DNA of 64,000 nt. Origin: Epiperipatus broadwayi (Eukaryota; Onychophora; Udeonychophora; Euonychophora; Peripatidae). How positions within the stretch are numbered: position 1 is the stretch's first letter; the number at the start of each line of letters is the position of its first letter. The DNA lies in contig JAQFVV010000279.1 in NCBI GenBank assembly GCA_028023455.1, forward strand, positions 932,001 through 996,000, written 5' to 3'. The translations under genes and the position numbers were made by a program. The notes below the pieces were generated by a model that searched no databases, had not been told where the DNA came from, and was given only the letters and a program-made list of their open reading frames with translations. Positions 44,686 through 55,743 of this stretch are shown in pieces.

Positions 44686-44742
44686 CTCTATCCTTCACTG
44701 ATGATAGCAAATAGCTTGAAATCAGCTGATCTGAGGGTGAGC
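44686..44742 (+). ncRNA. Hammerhead ribozyme, unit 4 (best example)
   Basis: Stem I pairs 44692-44697 (CCTTCA) with 44732-44737 (TGAGGG), including one G-U pair, and pairs again two bases further out. The core is CTGATGA at 44698-44704. Stem II is AGC/GCT at 44706-44708 and 44714-44716 with loop AAATA. GAAA is 44718-44721. Stem III is A-T-C against G-A-T with loop AGCT (44724-44727). The conserved U-H dinucleotide is T44730-C44731, so cleavage is expected after 44731. This is the type I topology. Stem II lacks the usual first G-C pair (T opposite T). Confidence 0.83.
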
Positions 44743-44877
44743 AAATGAAAGAGATAGTTATTTCTCACTCTTTTGTCATTTATGTAAACAAATTTTACAC
44801 TTGTTTCCGTGGTTTTGGTAAAACGCCATCTATTGATCATAAATAACAAGTGAATAACTTGTTTTTGTTTTTCATTT

Positions 44878-44915
<38 letters not shown>

Positions 44916-44922
<7 letters not shown>

Positions 44923-44933
44923 ACAATAAATGG

Positions 44934-44973
<40 letters not shown>

Positions 44974-44994
44974 GACCATTTCTTGTAAATTATT
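44916..44994. repeat. TA-centred palindrome
   Basis: ATTTACAATAAATGGTCATA is mirrored by TATAAATGACCATTTCTTG and TAAAT across a TA tract (44936-44970). A further TA tract borders it on the left. Confidence 0.88.
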
Positions 44995-47900
44995 TAAATA
45001 GTGATTAAAATAATAACTATAAAAGTGAGTTATTTTGAAATAGATAACAAAATACTAGTTAAGAATTAAACAAAAATAATAAAACCCTAGTCACATTACA
45101 CCAGAGTTTTAATTACATTTTCTATCGAAAGTAAATTGAATAAAAATAATGGCTTTCTAAATAAAGACAGTAATAATTGCTTACCTTGCTTTTAAAACAA
45201 CAAAATGCAAAAAGGAGTAACTTAAAATTACTTTTTGTAAAATTATTATCTAACCAAAAAGAAGAGATTAAGTTGTTTTACTGAAATTCAGTAAACCAGT
45301 CCACTGATTAGATAAGTAATACTGTAATGAAAAGAAAGCTAATTAATAAAAAAAAAAATAGAAAAACAATTAGCATGGGGATGCTCAGGACAAAAGTATA
45401 AAAGCTAATAATTATTTTATTAAAATTTATTTTGCCACTGTTAAATTTGCGGTTATATTTCTGAAATTACATGCTTATTTTGCAGTCTTTTATCATGGTT
45501 TATTGTAGTTTTGCAATTCAAGCAATGCATAGAAGTTTTTGTGGCTACTTTATCTCCACTGTGCCCTTATAGATCCACAAAAGGAGTATTCACATAGTCT
45601 TATACCATGCAGATTCCATAAATTATTGATAGCTTGAGATGTGACCAAAATCCTGAACCCCTCTTGTTAAGGCATCCACCAGTTCTACATTTAATAATGT
45701 TGCCGGACATTTACATAAAGAAAATAAGCATTTTTGCAAGAAGAAAAAGCTATAAGCTACTAGGAAATTGGATTCTAATTCAGGAATACTGTTTTGAAAA
45801 TCATGCAAATGAAAAAAATAAAGACATTTTTAGGAATTCTAGGCACTGTCAAAAAAGTGAATGTTATCAGCTTGAGAGAAACATTCATCAAAATGGAGGT
45901 CAAAATGTAAGTAAAAATAGAATTAAAGTCTAGATTCAATCTGAAGCAAAAGGAAAAAAAAAAGATATATATTTTCCTTACAAAACTTGATCAAAATCTA
46001 GTAAATGCATAAAATGTTATTTTCTTATTTAAAACTAAATTAACAACAGTCAAAGAATCTTGTAAATAATTTGAGATTTATTATATTTATATGTCATTAT
46101 AATTTTATATGTAATAATATATAAATGAATATGTTGTTTAATTGTTAAATTGTCTTAATTTTATTCTCTATGAATGTCTCAACTTAACAATAGCTAGTCA
46201 AGAAAAAGAAAAAAAGAGTTTGTTAAAAATATAGTCTTGTTTAAAACATTCAATATCTGATCACTAATGAGATTCACTTAAGTTATCTGATAAAACAGGT
46301 ACTGAAAGTTATTAAAATCTTCTCTCATGGATGTTCCCTTTAATTCTCTGGATGGTGCCTGAGTCAGCCTAATGTATCTTAAAACCATTTACTAGGAGAG
46401 ATATTTTGATTTAAGAAGTCAAAGGCTGTAGCTTCTATATTCATAGTCAATAATCACTCTGCCCATTAGTGTAGTTATTATGTAAAGTATAGACTGTACT
46501 TTTATCTCCGCTTGCACAATGTTACATATATAATATAGATCGTCTAAATTATAAAATAAATAAAAACACAATGAAGAAAAAACAAGGACCATTATAACAT
46601 ATGTATTGTAACCTTATATTTAACACAAAGGGGGTTAAATATGCAACAGAATGCTTTAAAATAATTGTGTTTGTTTTAAGTAATGTAGCTATTTTCTAAA
46701 ATTAGTTGCAAAAATTTGTTGCAGTATTCTAAACAATATGGAATCTTTCTTATGTATTTTTTTTTTTTTTATTATATTACTAAACTATTTGATAAAATAT
46801 ATTTAAATGATAATTTGAATATATTAATTAGTTTATTATGTAGTTATTTATAGTGAATGGCTGAGAGTTTAATATTAAATAAAATAGTTTTATGTATACT
46901 GTATTTTAAGTAAGTATTAATAAATAAAGTTTTATTATATTTCAAAAGGCTTGTTGCATTGATAGGTGTTAGTTTTTAATAATTTTCATAATTCTAATCA
47001 TTTGCTGGTATTCCTAATGTATGCGTGTATGTGTGAATATATTTGAAAAGAGAAAGCCTAAATAAATTATCTTTAAATTTGATAAATATTTTAAGTCATA
47101 TATTTAATAAATTAATATCATCTCAATATTAGAATGAAGTAGTTAACTTACAATTCATAATCATTGAGAACATTTAAATAAAACAAAAGATAATTGTTTT
47201 CAATACATTTGGTTAGTGAATAGAGTTAATAATATTATTTGTTTTAATAAAGTATAGACCAGTCTCAAAGTTCAATTTATGTTTAGACAAACTGATTACA
47301 AACTATTAATGTTACATCAGTTAATTAAATTTCTGCCCTGCACCTATTGCAGATTGATTAATTGAAATCACATGATCAACTTAACCATGATTCCCACAAG
47401 CATCCCATACATGATTAAAAATAAAAATAAATAAATAAAAAATAAATTACCACTCTAACTATCCTTTTGAAGTAATTCACATAATTAAACAAATTTTTAT
47501 TTAATTATGTGTGGCTAAAATCTTAGCATCAATTGAGTAATCTATACTCATTCAGAAATGTGCATTAAGCTTTATTGTTAAATGAAAATTTCCAAAGTGT
47601 CAGTAGATATGAATAAATATTATGATAAAATTTCAAGCTGGAGATATGTATGTTGTTTGATATTCCATGCATTATATTTAATTCTAGTCATTATCAAACA
47701 TCAATTATTATTAGTAATTTATGTATAATGCTATAATGCTAAATTTGATTGAAGTCAGATTGATTTCTATATGTAAATGATTGGGACTATTATTTTATAT
47801 GTAATAAAATATTTAATAGAAAGCAGAGTAAAGATTCTTGTTTTTTAATAAGCTTGGACTATTCATATGTAACATTAAAAAATAAAAATATAAGTCAAAT

Positions 47901-48810
47901 GAAATGACAACCCATGTTTAAGTATAAGAATATGTTTGACATCTGTTTTATTTTGTATAATCTAATTCAGAACCATTATAGTATAGTATCTAACTATAAT
48001 TTTTGTAATTAATATTTTATGTTGATAAACTTCATTTTGATCAATTTTCAAAAGGCTTTCGATTTCGTTTTTATCAACTTTTTTTTTTTTCAGTTATTCA
48101 TCATGTTTAAAAAGAAGGGAGAGAGTAAATAAAAATAAAATTAGTTAATGTTAAAAATCAGTAATGATTACTGAAAAAACTAAATGTTAATCATAGAAGA
48201 ACTTTCAGGAAAATTGTTGTGTGTTTGCAAAATCGCATTCTCTTAAAATATATTTAATAGATATTCTAGAACAAAACAATCTTACTTAGTAACAGCTATT
48301 GCTTTAGATCAGAGTTTAATAATATAAAATAAGAAAAGGAAATAGAAGTAAAGGAGGATAAATTGCAAAGAATTTACTTCAAATATTTACGAAGTGTTAT
48401 AAAAATATATATAAAAAATAGTAGATTCAAATTCTTAATAAAGCAAAGAAATAGAATATGAATTGAAGAATGATCTCATAGTATACTAACTGAACAACTA
48501 AAAGATCATATTAATGATGATCCTTTTTTAATTATGTGGAATATACTTCCGAATATGATATAACACAATAGAAAATTTTGAATACAGGAACTGATATTGA
48601 TTTAAATATCTTTGAAGATCATTTCAGTCATGAATTGGTTCTTAGAAAAACAAGATCAGCAGATCTATTTGAACAAACCAATTATGTTTAAAATTATATA
48701 AATAGATTCCAGTGTGATTATATTCATCAATATTTGTATTGATATAGATGATATGTGTGAGAAATGACTGACAAAATAAAATAAATCCCTAAAGAAAGTT
48801 TATTAATTTA

Positions 48811-48814
<4 letters not shown>
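44995..48814. other. Unassigned AT-rich interval, 3.8 kb
   Basis: No recognisable gene, RNA or mobile element. A 99-residue frame at 45634-45933 has no motif that I recognise and overlaps an equally long frame on the other strand, so it is not called. Confidence 0.45.

Positions 48815-48907
<93 letters not shown>
48815..48907. repeat. (TA)n microsatellite
   Basis: 93 bp of TA. Confidence 0.97.
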
Positions 48908-49272
<365 letters not shown>

Positions 49273-49521
49273 TGCAGAAAGGAGTTTGGTATTAACTGAA
49301 AGGAGACCCTTTGATTCCTCTTGGAGGCTTTAAACGAAACAAGCAGGGCAAATTCTAATGTCCACTCCATATGTTCTTGTTGTTGCAGTTGTTATTACTA
49401 TGTGATTATTCATATAGTATATGAACATGGATGAACTGCTCACCAACATGGATTAGACAGCGTGGTGAGTTTATTGGCTTTCTACCTCTGAGTTTAAAAA
49501 TATTTTTCAATATATACAATC

Positions 49522-50424
49522 ATGACAGACAAAAATAAATCATGGTCCTTATTCTCAGGAGATGGTAAAATCACCAACCAAGGCAGCGGTTGGTGGCCGA
49601 AGGCAGATGGTGCTAAGAATCCCCTGATTGCGGACTCAGGCTGCCATTTGATGACAATTTTTAATTTAGATACCTACAACTGCAGATCACTTTCAAGTGA
49701 AGGAAGATTGCAAGAGTTAGAAAAAGATCTGTCTTATATTAAATGGGACATTATTTAACTTTGTGAAGTTAGAAGAAAAGGTGAAGAAAAAATTGATTTA
49801 TAAAGTGGACATATACTCTACTATAAAGGCACAAATATTGGAAATACAAATGGAGTATGATTCATTATAAATAAAAAATGAAAGAATGACATTGTGGAGA
49901 TTGATGGTGTACCAGACAGTGTGGAAAGATTAGTTTTACAACTTAATAGCAGATACCAAATGCAGATAATTCAGGTTTATGGCCCAACAAATTCTCATAG
50001 TGATGAAGTTATAGAAGATTTTTATATGAATGTACGAAAGGCTTTTGATCAGAGTAAACAACTTTTTAAAATTGTTATGGGAGACTTTAATGCTAGAATT
50101 GGTAAACAAATGTAAGATGAAAATGCTGTATGTAATTTTGGTTAGAGAAATAGAAATAAGAGAGGGCATAGACTTGTGGAGTTTGCAGAAAAAGAAAAAA
50201 AAAAACTTTATATTATGAATTATTTTTTTCAGAAAAATCTTAAAAGGAAATGGACATGGAAGAATCCAAATGAAGGTACGTCAGAAAAAAATTATATTTT
50301 GACTAACCAAAAATACATATTTCAAGATTGTAATGTTCTTAATAAATTTAACACAGGAAGTTATCATCGATTGGTAAGATGTAAGATACATGTTAATGCT
50401 AAACTAGAGAGACAAAATTATTAA
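49522..50424 (+). pseudogene. RTE endonuclease domain, degraded
   Basis: One reading frame runs through several stops (49756, about 49801, about 49858, about 49880, 50113, about 50143). Visible endonuclease motifs are TYNCRSLSSEGRLQELE (first metal-site Asn), LCEVRRKGE (catalytic Glu), VYGPTN, and MGDFNARIG (Asp near 50083). The final S-D-H signature reads SYHRLVR near 50360, with Tyr in place of the catalytic Asp. The domain would nick target DNA to prime reverse transcription. The stops and the changed Asp make it non-functional. Confidence 0.85.
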
Positions 50425-52464
50425 GAAAAACAATATTTACAGTTGATATTCCTAATCTTCAGAAACATTCTAATGAATTTAAATTAGAACTTACAAATCG
50501 GTTTCAAGTATTAGTAGATTTTGAACATGATTCAGATTTGAATGATATTAATAGGATAATAAGTGATACACTTTTAAAAACTGCAACAAAGATAGCTGGT
50601 AGAAAAACTGAGCAATTGACCAATAAAATTTCTACTGAAACTAGAGAATTTATGAAGAAAGGAAGAAATATGAGGATATACAACAATGATGAATTAAAAA
50701 GGATTGAATATCTCGAATTTTGTAAAATGGTGTGGAAAAAAAGTTGAAAATGATATAAGAATGTATAATTGTGAACTATCAAGGAAAGCTGTAGAAAAGA
50801 ATAAAAGTCTAAAGAGTTTAAAACAACATTTTGGTATTGGTAGAAAATTTATATCTGCAATAAGAAAAAAAGATGACATTATTACTAAAAAGAGAGATGA
50901 CATCATAAAATGTGCAGAAAACTTCTATCAAGAATTATATAGTAATAAAGAACAAGTGCCTCCTATACATATTATATCATCTGAATTGCCCAGAATTTTG
51001 AATGAGGATGTGAGACATGCCATTAAATTTATGAAGAAAGAGAAGGCTCCAGGTAATGATGGAATTGTAATTGATATATTAAAAGAAGAGGGTGAAGAAA
51101 TAGAAAAAAAATTAGCAAAGTTATATCGCAAATGTCTAAATGATAAAGATGTACCAGGTGATTGGAAGAATGCATTATTAATATTAATATTTAAAAAAGG
51201 TGATAAAGAAGATATTAGAAATTACAGACCTATCAGTTTTATACAAAATTTCTACTGAGTTAATTACAACTCGTCTACAGAAAACACTGGATTTCCACCA
51301 ACCAAGAGAACAAGCTGGATTTACAAGTGGTTTTAGTATAATAGATCATATTGAGAAAAATTATAGAAAAAACACATGACTATGAGTTGCCATTATGCTT
51401 AGGATTTGTAGACAATGAAAAGGTATTTCATTCTATAAACATTTCTTCAGTGATTAAAACAATGGATCATCAAGGTGTAGATCCAGGATATTGTCATATT
51501 TTGAAAAATATTTATAAAAATGCAACAGCAACAATTAGATTACATAATGACAGTAGAAAAATCAACATTGAAAAGGGTGTAATACAGGGTGACTCCATAT
51601 CTCCAAAACTTTTTACAGCAGTGCTGCAAAAAATATTTTGTGGTTTAAAATGGGAAGCTAAAGGAGTGGAAGTAAATGGAGATTATTTAAGTCATTTAGA
51701 TTTTGCAGATGATGTATTTGTTTTTTTGCAAATAATGCTTTAAAGCTACAGGAAATTTTGCAGAAGTTATCAGATGAAAATAGGAAAGTAGGACTAAAGA
51801 TAAATGTTAAAAAGACTAAAGTAATGTTTAATAGATTTTCTCAAAATATGAAAATAAAGATTGATTATGATGAATTGAAAGAAGTTAACAGTTACAAATA
51901 CCTTGGTCATATTATTAATACAGATGGAAATATAATGGATGAAATTAATCATATCATTAAACTTGTTTGGAGTTCTTTTGGTAGAAATAACTTGATACTA
52001 AAAGGAAATATGCCTATGTGTTTGAAAGGAAGGTTTTTAATAAAAGTGTTTTGTCAATTCTTACTTATGCATCTGAGACTTGGACACTTAATAGAAGAGC
52101 AATACAGAGACTTCAGACCACTCAAAGAAGTATGGAGAGATGCATGTTGGGAATAACAAGAAAGAATTGAAAACACAATGTATGGGTAAGAGAATAAACA
52201 GGTGTTACTGATCTCATTGGAAAAATTAAAAGACTGAAGTGGAGTTGGGCTGGACATATTATTAGAAGAGATGATAACAGATGGACAATTGAAATTTTAT
52301 ACTGGATTCCAAGAGATTGTAAAAGAACCAGAAAAAATCCACATGTTAGATGGGTGGATGAAATAAGAAAGTGTGCAGGGATGATGTGGAGAAGAGAACC
52401 TAAAGATAGTAAAAGATGGATTGAACATGGAGAGACCTTCATCCTGCAGTGGATTGATAATGGT
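50416..52464 (+). pseudogene. RTE reverse transcriptase and C-terminal region, degraded
   Basis: Segments in three frames follow one another: a linker to 50747, then 50704-51258 with KEKAPGNDGIVIDIL and LIFKKGDKEDIRNYRPISF. Next come a short piece with QREQAGF-type sequence and 51351-51743 with LGFVDNEKVF (the conserved AFD-S appears as VFHS), GVIQGDSISPKLF and the catalytic FADDV (Asp pair 51708-51713). 51758-52156 carries GLKINVKKTKVM and YKYLGHII. Beyond it, other frames give SETWTLNRR, WAGHIIRRDDNRWT and FILQWIDNG, the typical RTE C-terminus. It would copy its own RNA at the nicked target. Confidence 0.9.
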
Positions 52465-52481
52465 TGATGATATATATAATA

Positions 52482-52642
52482 GACAGGGTATGAGCACAGA
52501 CTTTCACATGATCCACCACACTATCTCATAACACTGATACAGCTGAAAACACATATGTCGAATATGTGTGTTCAGGTGTATGAGTGTTATGAGATAGTGT
52601 GGAGAGGGTGGGTCATGTGAAAGTCTGTGCTCATACCCTGTC
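52482..52642. mobile_element. Fold-back MITE, 161 bp, with TA target duplication
   Basis: The arms are near-perfect reverse complements over about 75-80 bp (GACAGGGTATGAGCACAGAC at the left; GTCTGTGCTCATACCCTGTC at the right), with TA on each side (52480-52481 and 52643-52644). TA duplication and long terminal inverted repeats indicate a Tc1/mariner-type non-autonomous element. It abuts the LINE 3' tail. Confidence 0.88.
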
Positions 52643-52756
52643 TAATACATATATAGACAAAGGTATATATAAGCCTGTGTATTTCATCTATTATTCAAAA
52701 CAATGCAATAATTAATACAGTAAACACTACTTAAAAACAAATATATACTATAAATT

Positions 52757-52803
52757 AAAAGAAGTACTTTTAACTATCTAAGTAGTCATTATCAACTAGA
52801 TTC
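52757..52803 (-). ncRNA. Degenerate hammerhead-like motif, PLE2 left arm
   Basis: On the minus strand: CTAG, TTGATAAT, a stem GACTA-CTTAGA-TAGTT, AAAA (GAAA in the other arm), GTACTT, CTTT. The same layout as the PLE1 motif, with more decay. Confidence 0.33.
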
Positions 52804-52857
52804 AAATCCGATTACTAAAACTGTTACAAATGTATACAAAAAGAATTACATCATACA

Positions 52858-53760
52858 TCAATTTTCCCACAATTCATTACTTTTTATATTCATAGCCTGT
52901 CTATTTATTAAATGTTGTTTTCCATTTTTTATTAACATAGCTTATTTAATTTTATGTTTATTATTATTTTTTCAAATACACAAAATCTTAACTTTATTAA
53001 AACCAAAATCAAAATCATAATTACATGTAACATTATGAACAAAAAATACTGAAGGTGATACATCATCATTTCTAACATTCTCTTGTCTTGATTTTTGCAC
53101 TTGTTTATATAACTACCAATGCTCCTTTGATCTTTTCTCCAATATACACCAATATTCACCTATATATACCTTTTCACAAACACACAACTATTTATATATT
53201 GTGCAACATTGATTTAAAATACTACATCTATTTTTTGAATTATTTATCAATCTATTTAAATTAGTAGTAGTATAAAATATGACTCTACTTTTATTTTTAT
53301 ATATCTTATTTATACATTTCACTTGTTCATGATAAATAAATGGTAATTATAACCAAATATATTTCATTATATCAATATGTATAGCACTTAAAATATTACC
53401 ATTTTTATTAAACTTAGTAACAATATTATAAATTAATTTATGATTATAGCCACTATTTAATAAATCCATAGTAAATACATTTTATTACTTATTTTATCAG
53501 AAATATATTTACATAACTTATTATTCCTAAATAAAAATGATTTTAAATGAGATAATTTATGTACTATTGACACATTTGAATCCTAAAGATTATATCCTCT
53601 TTTTCCAATATCTTTTATTACCATACAATAATCTAATTTATTTTTATTACGGATAACTTTAATATCCAAATACTGAATTGACATTTTTCTTCAACTTTAA
53701 TATCCAAATATTGAACTGATATTTTTTCTTCAAAAGAAAATATACTTTGGTATCAATACA
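52858..53760 (-). pseudogene. PLE C-terminal coding remnant with GIY-YIG, minus strand
   Basis: Reading leftward from about 53760, the minus strand gives short coding-like pieces in several frames. They include SVQYLDIKV-type sequence (typical near the PLE RT thumb) and YNHKLIYNIVTKFNKNGNIL, then the endonuclease start CEKVYIGEYW (near 53146-53180) with ILEKRSKEHW. The end matches PLE1: LINRQAMNIKSNELWEN before TGA at 52858-52860. Stops and frameshifts are frequent. This copy is more complete than its mirror because it includes the centre. Confidence 0.65.
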
Positions 53761-53899
53761 ATTTATTTGTAATGAACAAGTGAAATATATAAAATAGATA
53801 TATAAAAATATATGTAGTGTCATATTTTATACTACTCCTAATTTAAATAGATTGAAAATAATTCAAGAAATAGATGTAGTATTTGAAATCAATGTTGTG

Positions 53900-54238
53900 C
53901 AATATATAAATGGTTGTGTGTTTGTGGAAAGACATATTTAGGTGTATCCCAGTGTACCTTAGAGAAAAGATAAAAGGAGCATTGGTTGGTATATAAATGA
54001 ATGCAAAAATCAAGACAAGAGAATGTTAGAAATGATGACATATCACCTTCAGTGTTTTTTGATCATAATGTTACATGTAATTAAGGTTTTGATTTCAAAA
54101 AAGTTAAGATTTTGTGTATTGAAATAAATAATAATAAATGTAAAATTAAAGAAGCTATGTTAATAAAAAAATGGAAAACAACATTTGCTAAATAGACAAG
54201 CTGCTAATATAAAAATTAATGAATTGTGGGAAAATTGA
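53900..54238 (+). pseudogene. PLE GIY-YIG remnant, plus-strand mirror copy
   Basis: The inverted counterpart of 52858-53200, starting with the equivalent of the YIG region near 53940 and ending in NELWEN before TGA at 54236-54238. It contains additional stops (for example ATTAAGG near 54078) and differs from the other arm at many sites, so the two arms have aged independently for some time. Confidence 0.62.
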
Positions 54239-54294
54239 AGTATGACATAATTTGTTTTGTGTACATTTGTAATGGTTTTTTGTAACAGAATTTG

Positions 54295-54340
54295 AATCTA
54301 GTTGATAACAACTACTTAGATAGTTGAAAGTACTTCTATT
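54295..54340 (+). ncRNA. Degenerate hammerhead-like motif, PLE2 right arm
   Basis: TAG (54299-54301) can pair with CTA (54336-54338). The core is TTGATAAC (54302-54309). Stem II is AACTA/TAGTT (54310-54314, 54321-54325) with loop CTTAGA. GAAA is 54326-54329, then GTACTT. In the core the C3-G8 pair of the consensus would be T-A here. An extra base remains before stem II. It lies about 60 bp after the PLE stop. Confidence 0.38.
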
Positions 54341-54413
54341 AAATTACAGTATATATATATATAGTTTTAAAATATTGTGTATTGTATTAATTATTGCATT
54401 GTTTTGAATAGTT

Positions 54414-54450
54414 ATATATATATATATATATAATTGGAATACAGACATTG

Positions 54451-54547
<97 letters not shown>
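54414..54547. repeat. TA tracts
   Basis: TA repeats at 54414-54432 and 54452-54547, separated by 19 bases (ATTGGAATACAGACATTGT). Confidence 0.95.
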
Positions 54548-54549
<2 letters not shown>

Positions 54550-55658
54550 TTTGAAGCTGTTAGTTTGTTCAATGTATTTTTTTTTTAAATTAAGACATTT
54601 GGAAAATTAATTTTAATTGTGCTGATGAAGTACAATGTATCCCATTCTTATGGAGACAAGTTATTTTATCTCTTTCTTCTAATATAAACTTGGAAACAAT
54701 TAATGGTGAAACGAAAGAAAATAAACATTTCGTTAATTCATATATTCTGAATGCTCAATTAGTTCATGATCAATCTTTTTCTTTATATCACATTTAAAGT
54801 TTATATAATTTTTCAAATAGTAATGCATTTTTAGAAAATGAACACTTTAATGACAATTATAGTATATTGATTTGCGATTTTATTGTATATTCCTTTAAAC
54901 ATTCATGGCTAGTTTATAATAGTTTCCATAAGGGGATATCTACCTAGGTTTGGCATCGACACATTGCTAGAATGTTTAGTTTGATTGTGTCTATGATTTT
55001 TAAAAGTATCATAATTTGTATAGTTCTGGACATAAAACACAGATCAAAGACATACTGATAGATATTCTCACAATTTCTATTACTTTTTACGTTTTTAGTA
55101 ATCATATAATATATTAGCAAATTGAATGTAATATTTAACATATTCCATCTGTTTGCAGTTCTAAATAAAGAGATTGAAGTCAGTTTGTAGAATTCACTCA
55201 CTTTGTATTAAATGGAAATAAACAGGTTTCTTAAATAAATAACGTTTACAGAATTGCTGAAATGAAATGATCACTTAGTTTATTTCTAAGTTTGCATAAT
55301 TACTTTTAAAATATTTGTAAGTTAATAATAACATTTTTGAAAAAAAGTAATTAATGGCAATATTGCTTTCATTAAGGGACTAATTTATTCAGTCAGATTT
55401 TTAAATTACTTGAAAGACGACAAGAAAATTATCTTCATCTTAGACAAGTGACAAAAAAGTAGTCATTTATTTATTTTTCCTAAAGTTAATTAAAAAGAAA
55501 ATATTTTGTTGTTTAAAAAGCAAAATAATTATAGTTTCATTATAGTTTGTGAAAATTTAAATGTGTCTGCTTGTATACATTTTTTATCCTATATGAAAAA
55601 AAAATCCAAATGTAGATTATTATACAATATTAGATGTTTTATTTTGTGCAAAAAATTG

Positions 55659-55660
<2 letters not shown>
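54548..55660. other. Unassigned AT-rich interval
   Basis: No gene, RNA or repeat recognised. Confidence 0.45.

Positions 55661-55741
<81 letters not shown>
55661..55741. repeat. (TA)n microsatellite
   Basis: 80 bp of TA. Confidence 0.97.

Positions 55742-55743
<2 letters not shown>

Larger units (their letters stand above)
43766..44880. mobile_element. Candidate retrozyme-like element: tandem and inverted hammerhead units
   Basis: Two units in minus orientation (43766-44098 and 44105-44318, period about 301 bp) meet, near 44318, two units in plus orientation (44319 to about 44733, then to 44880, period about 414 bp). Three units carry a complete hammerhead ribozyme; the fourth (44319) starts within a few bases of the ribozyme cleavage position. 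All share the phrases CATAAACACTTGGAGTCAG, TGTAAACAAATTTTACACTT and GCCATCTATTGATCAT. There is no open reading frame. TA tracts border both ends (43747-43765, 44883-44918). The array resembles animal retrozymes, short non-autonomous repeats with hammerheads that propagate through circular RNA. A PLE terminus that lost its RT is the alternative. Confidence 0.72.
49500..52479 (+). mobile_element. RTE-type non-LTR retrotransposon (LINE), near full length, decayed
   Basis: An apurinic-endonuclease-like domain is followed by a reverse transcriptase and a C-terminal region, all on the plus strand and in the order of the RTE clade. The 3' end reads GGTTGATGATATATAT, the short TGA/TA-type tail usual for RTE elements. 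The left boundary is uncertain; the first coding-like sequence begins near 49522. The coding sequence is broken by at least four frame changes and more than five stops, so it is a dead copy. No target-site duplication could be identified. Confidence 0.88.
52688..54413. mobile_element. Penelope-like element palindrome (PLE2)
   Basis: The left arm (52688 to about 53335, PLE in minus orientation) and right arm (about 53770 to 54413, plus orientation) are inverted copies of about 645 bp. They cover the end of the ORF with the GIY-YIG domain and the 3' flank. Shared mirrored phrases include AATAATTAATACAGT, GATAATGACTACTTAGA-type, CATTATGAACAAAAAATACT and GTATAAAATATGACTCTACT. The 435 bp centre is single-copy and appears to encode part of the PLE RT C-terminus on the minus strand. 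Outer edges meet TA tracts on the right. It is related to PLE1 by the shared GAAAGTACTTCT flank. Confidence 0.8.

Noticed and set aside
45634-45933. 99-residue frame
   Set aside because: No motif, overlapped by an opposite-strand frame of similar length; likely chance.
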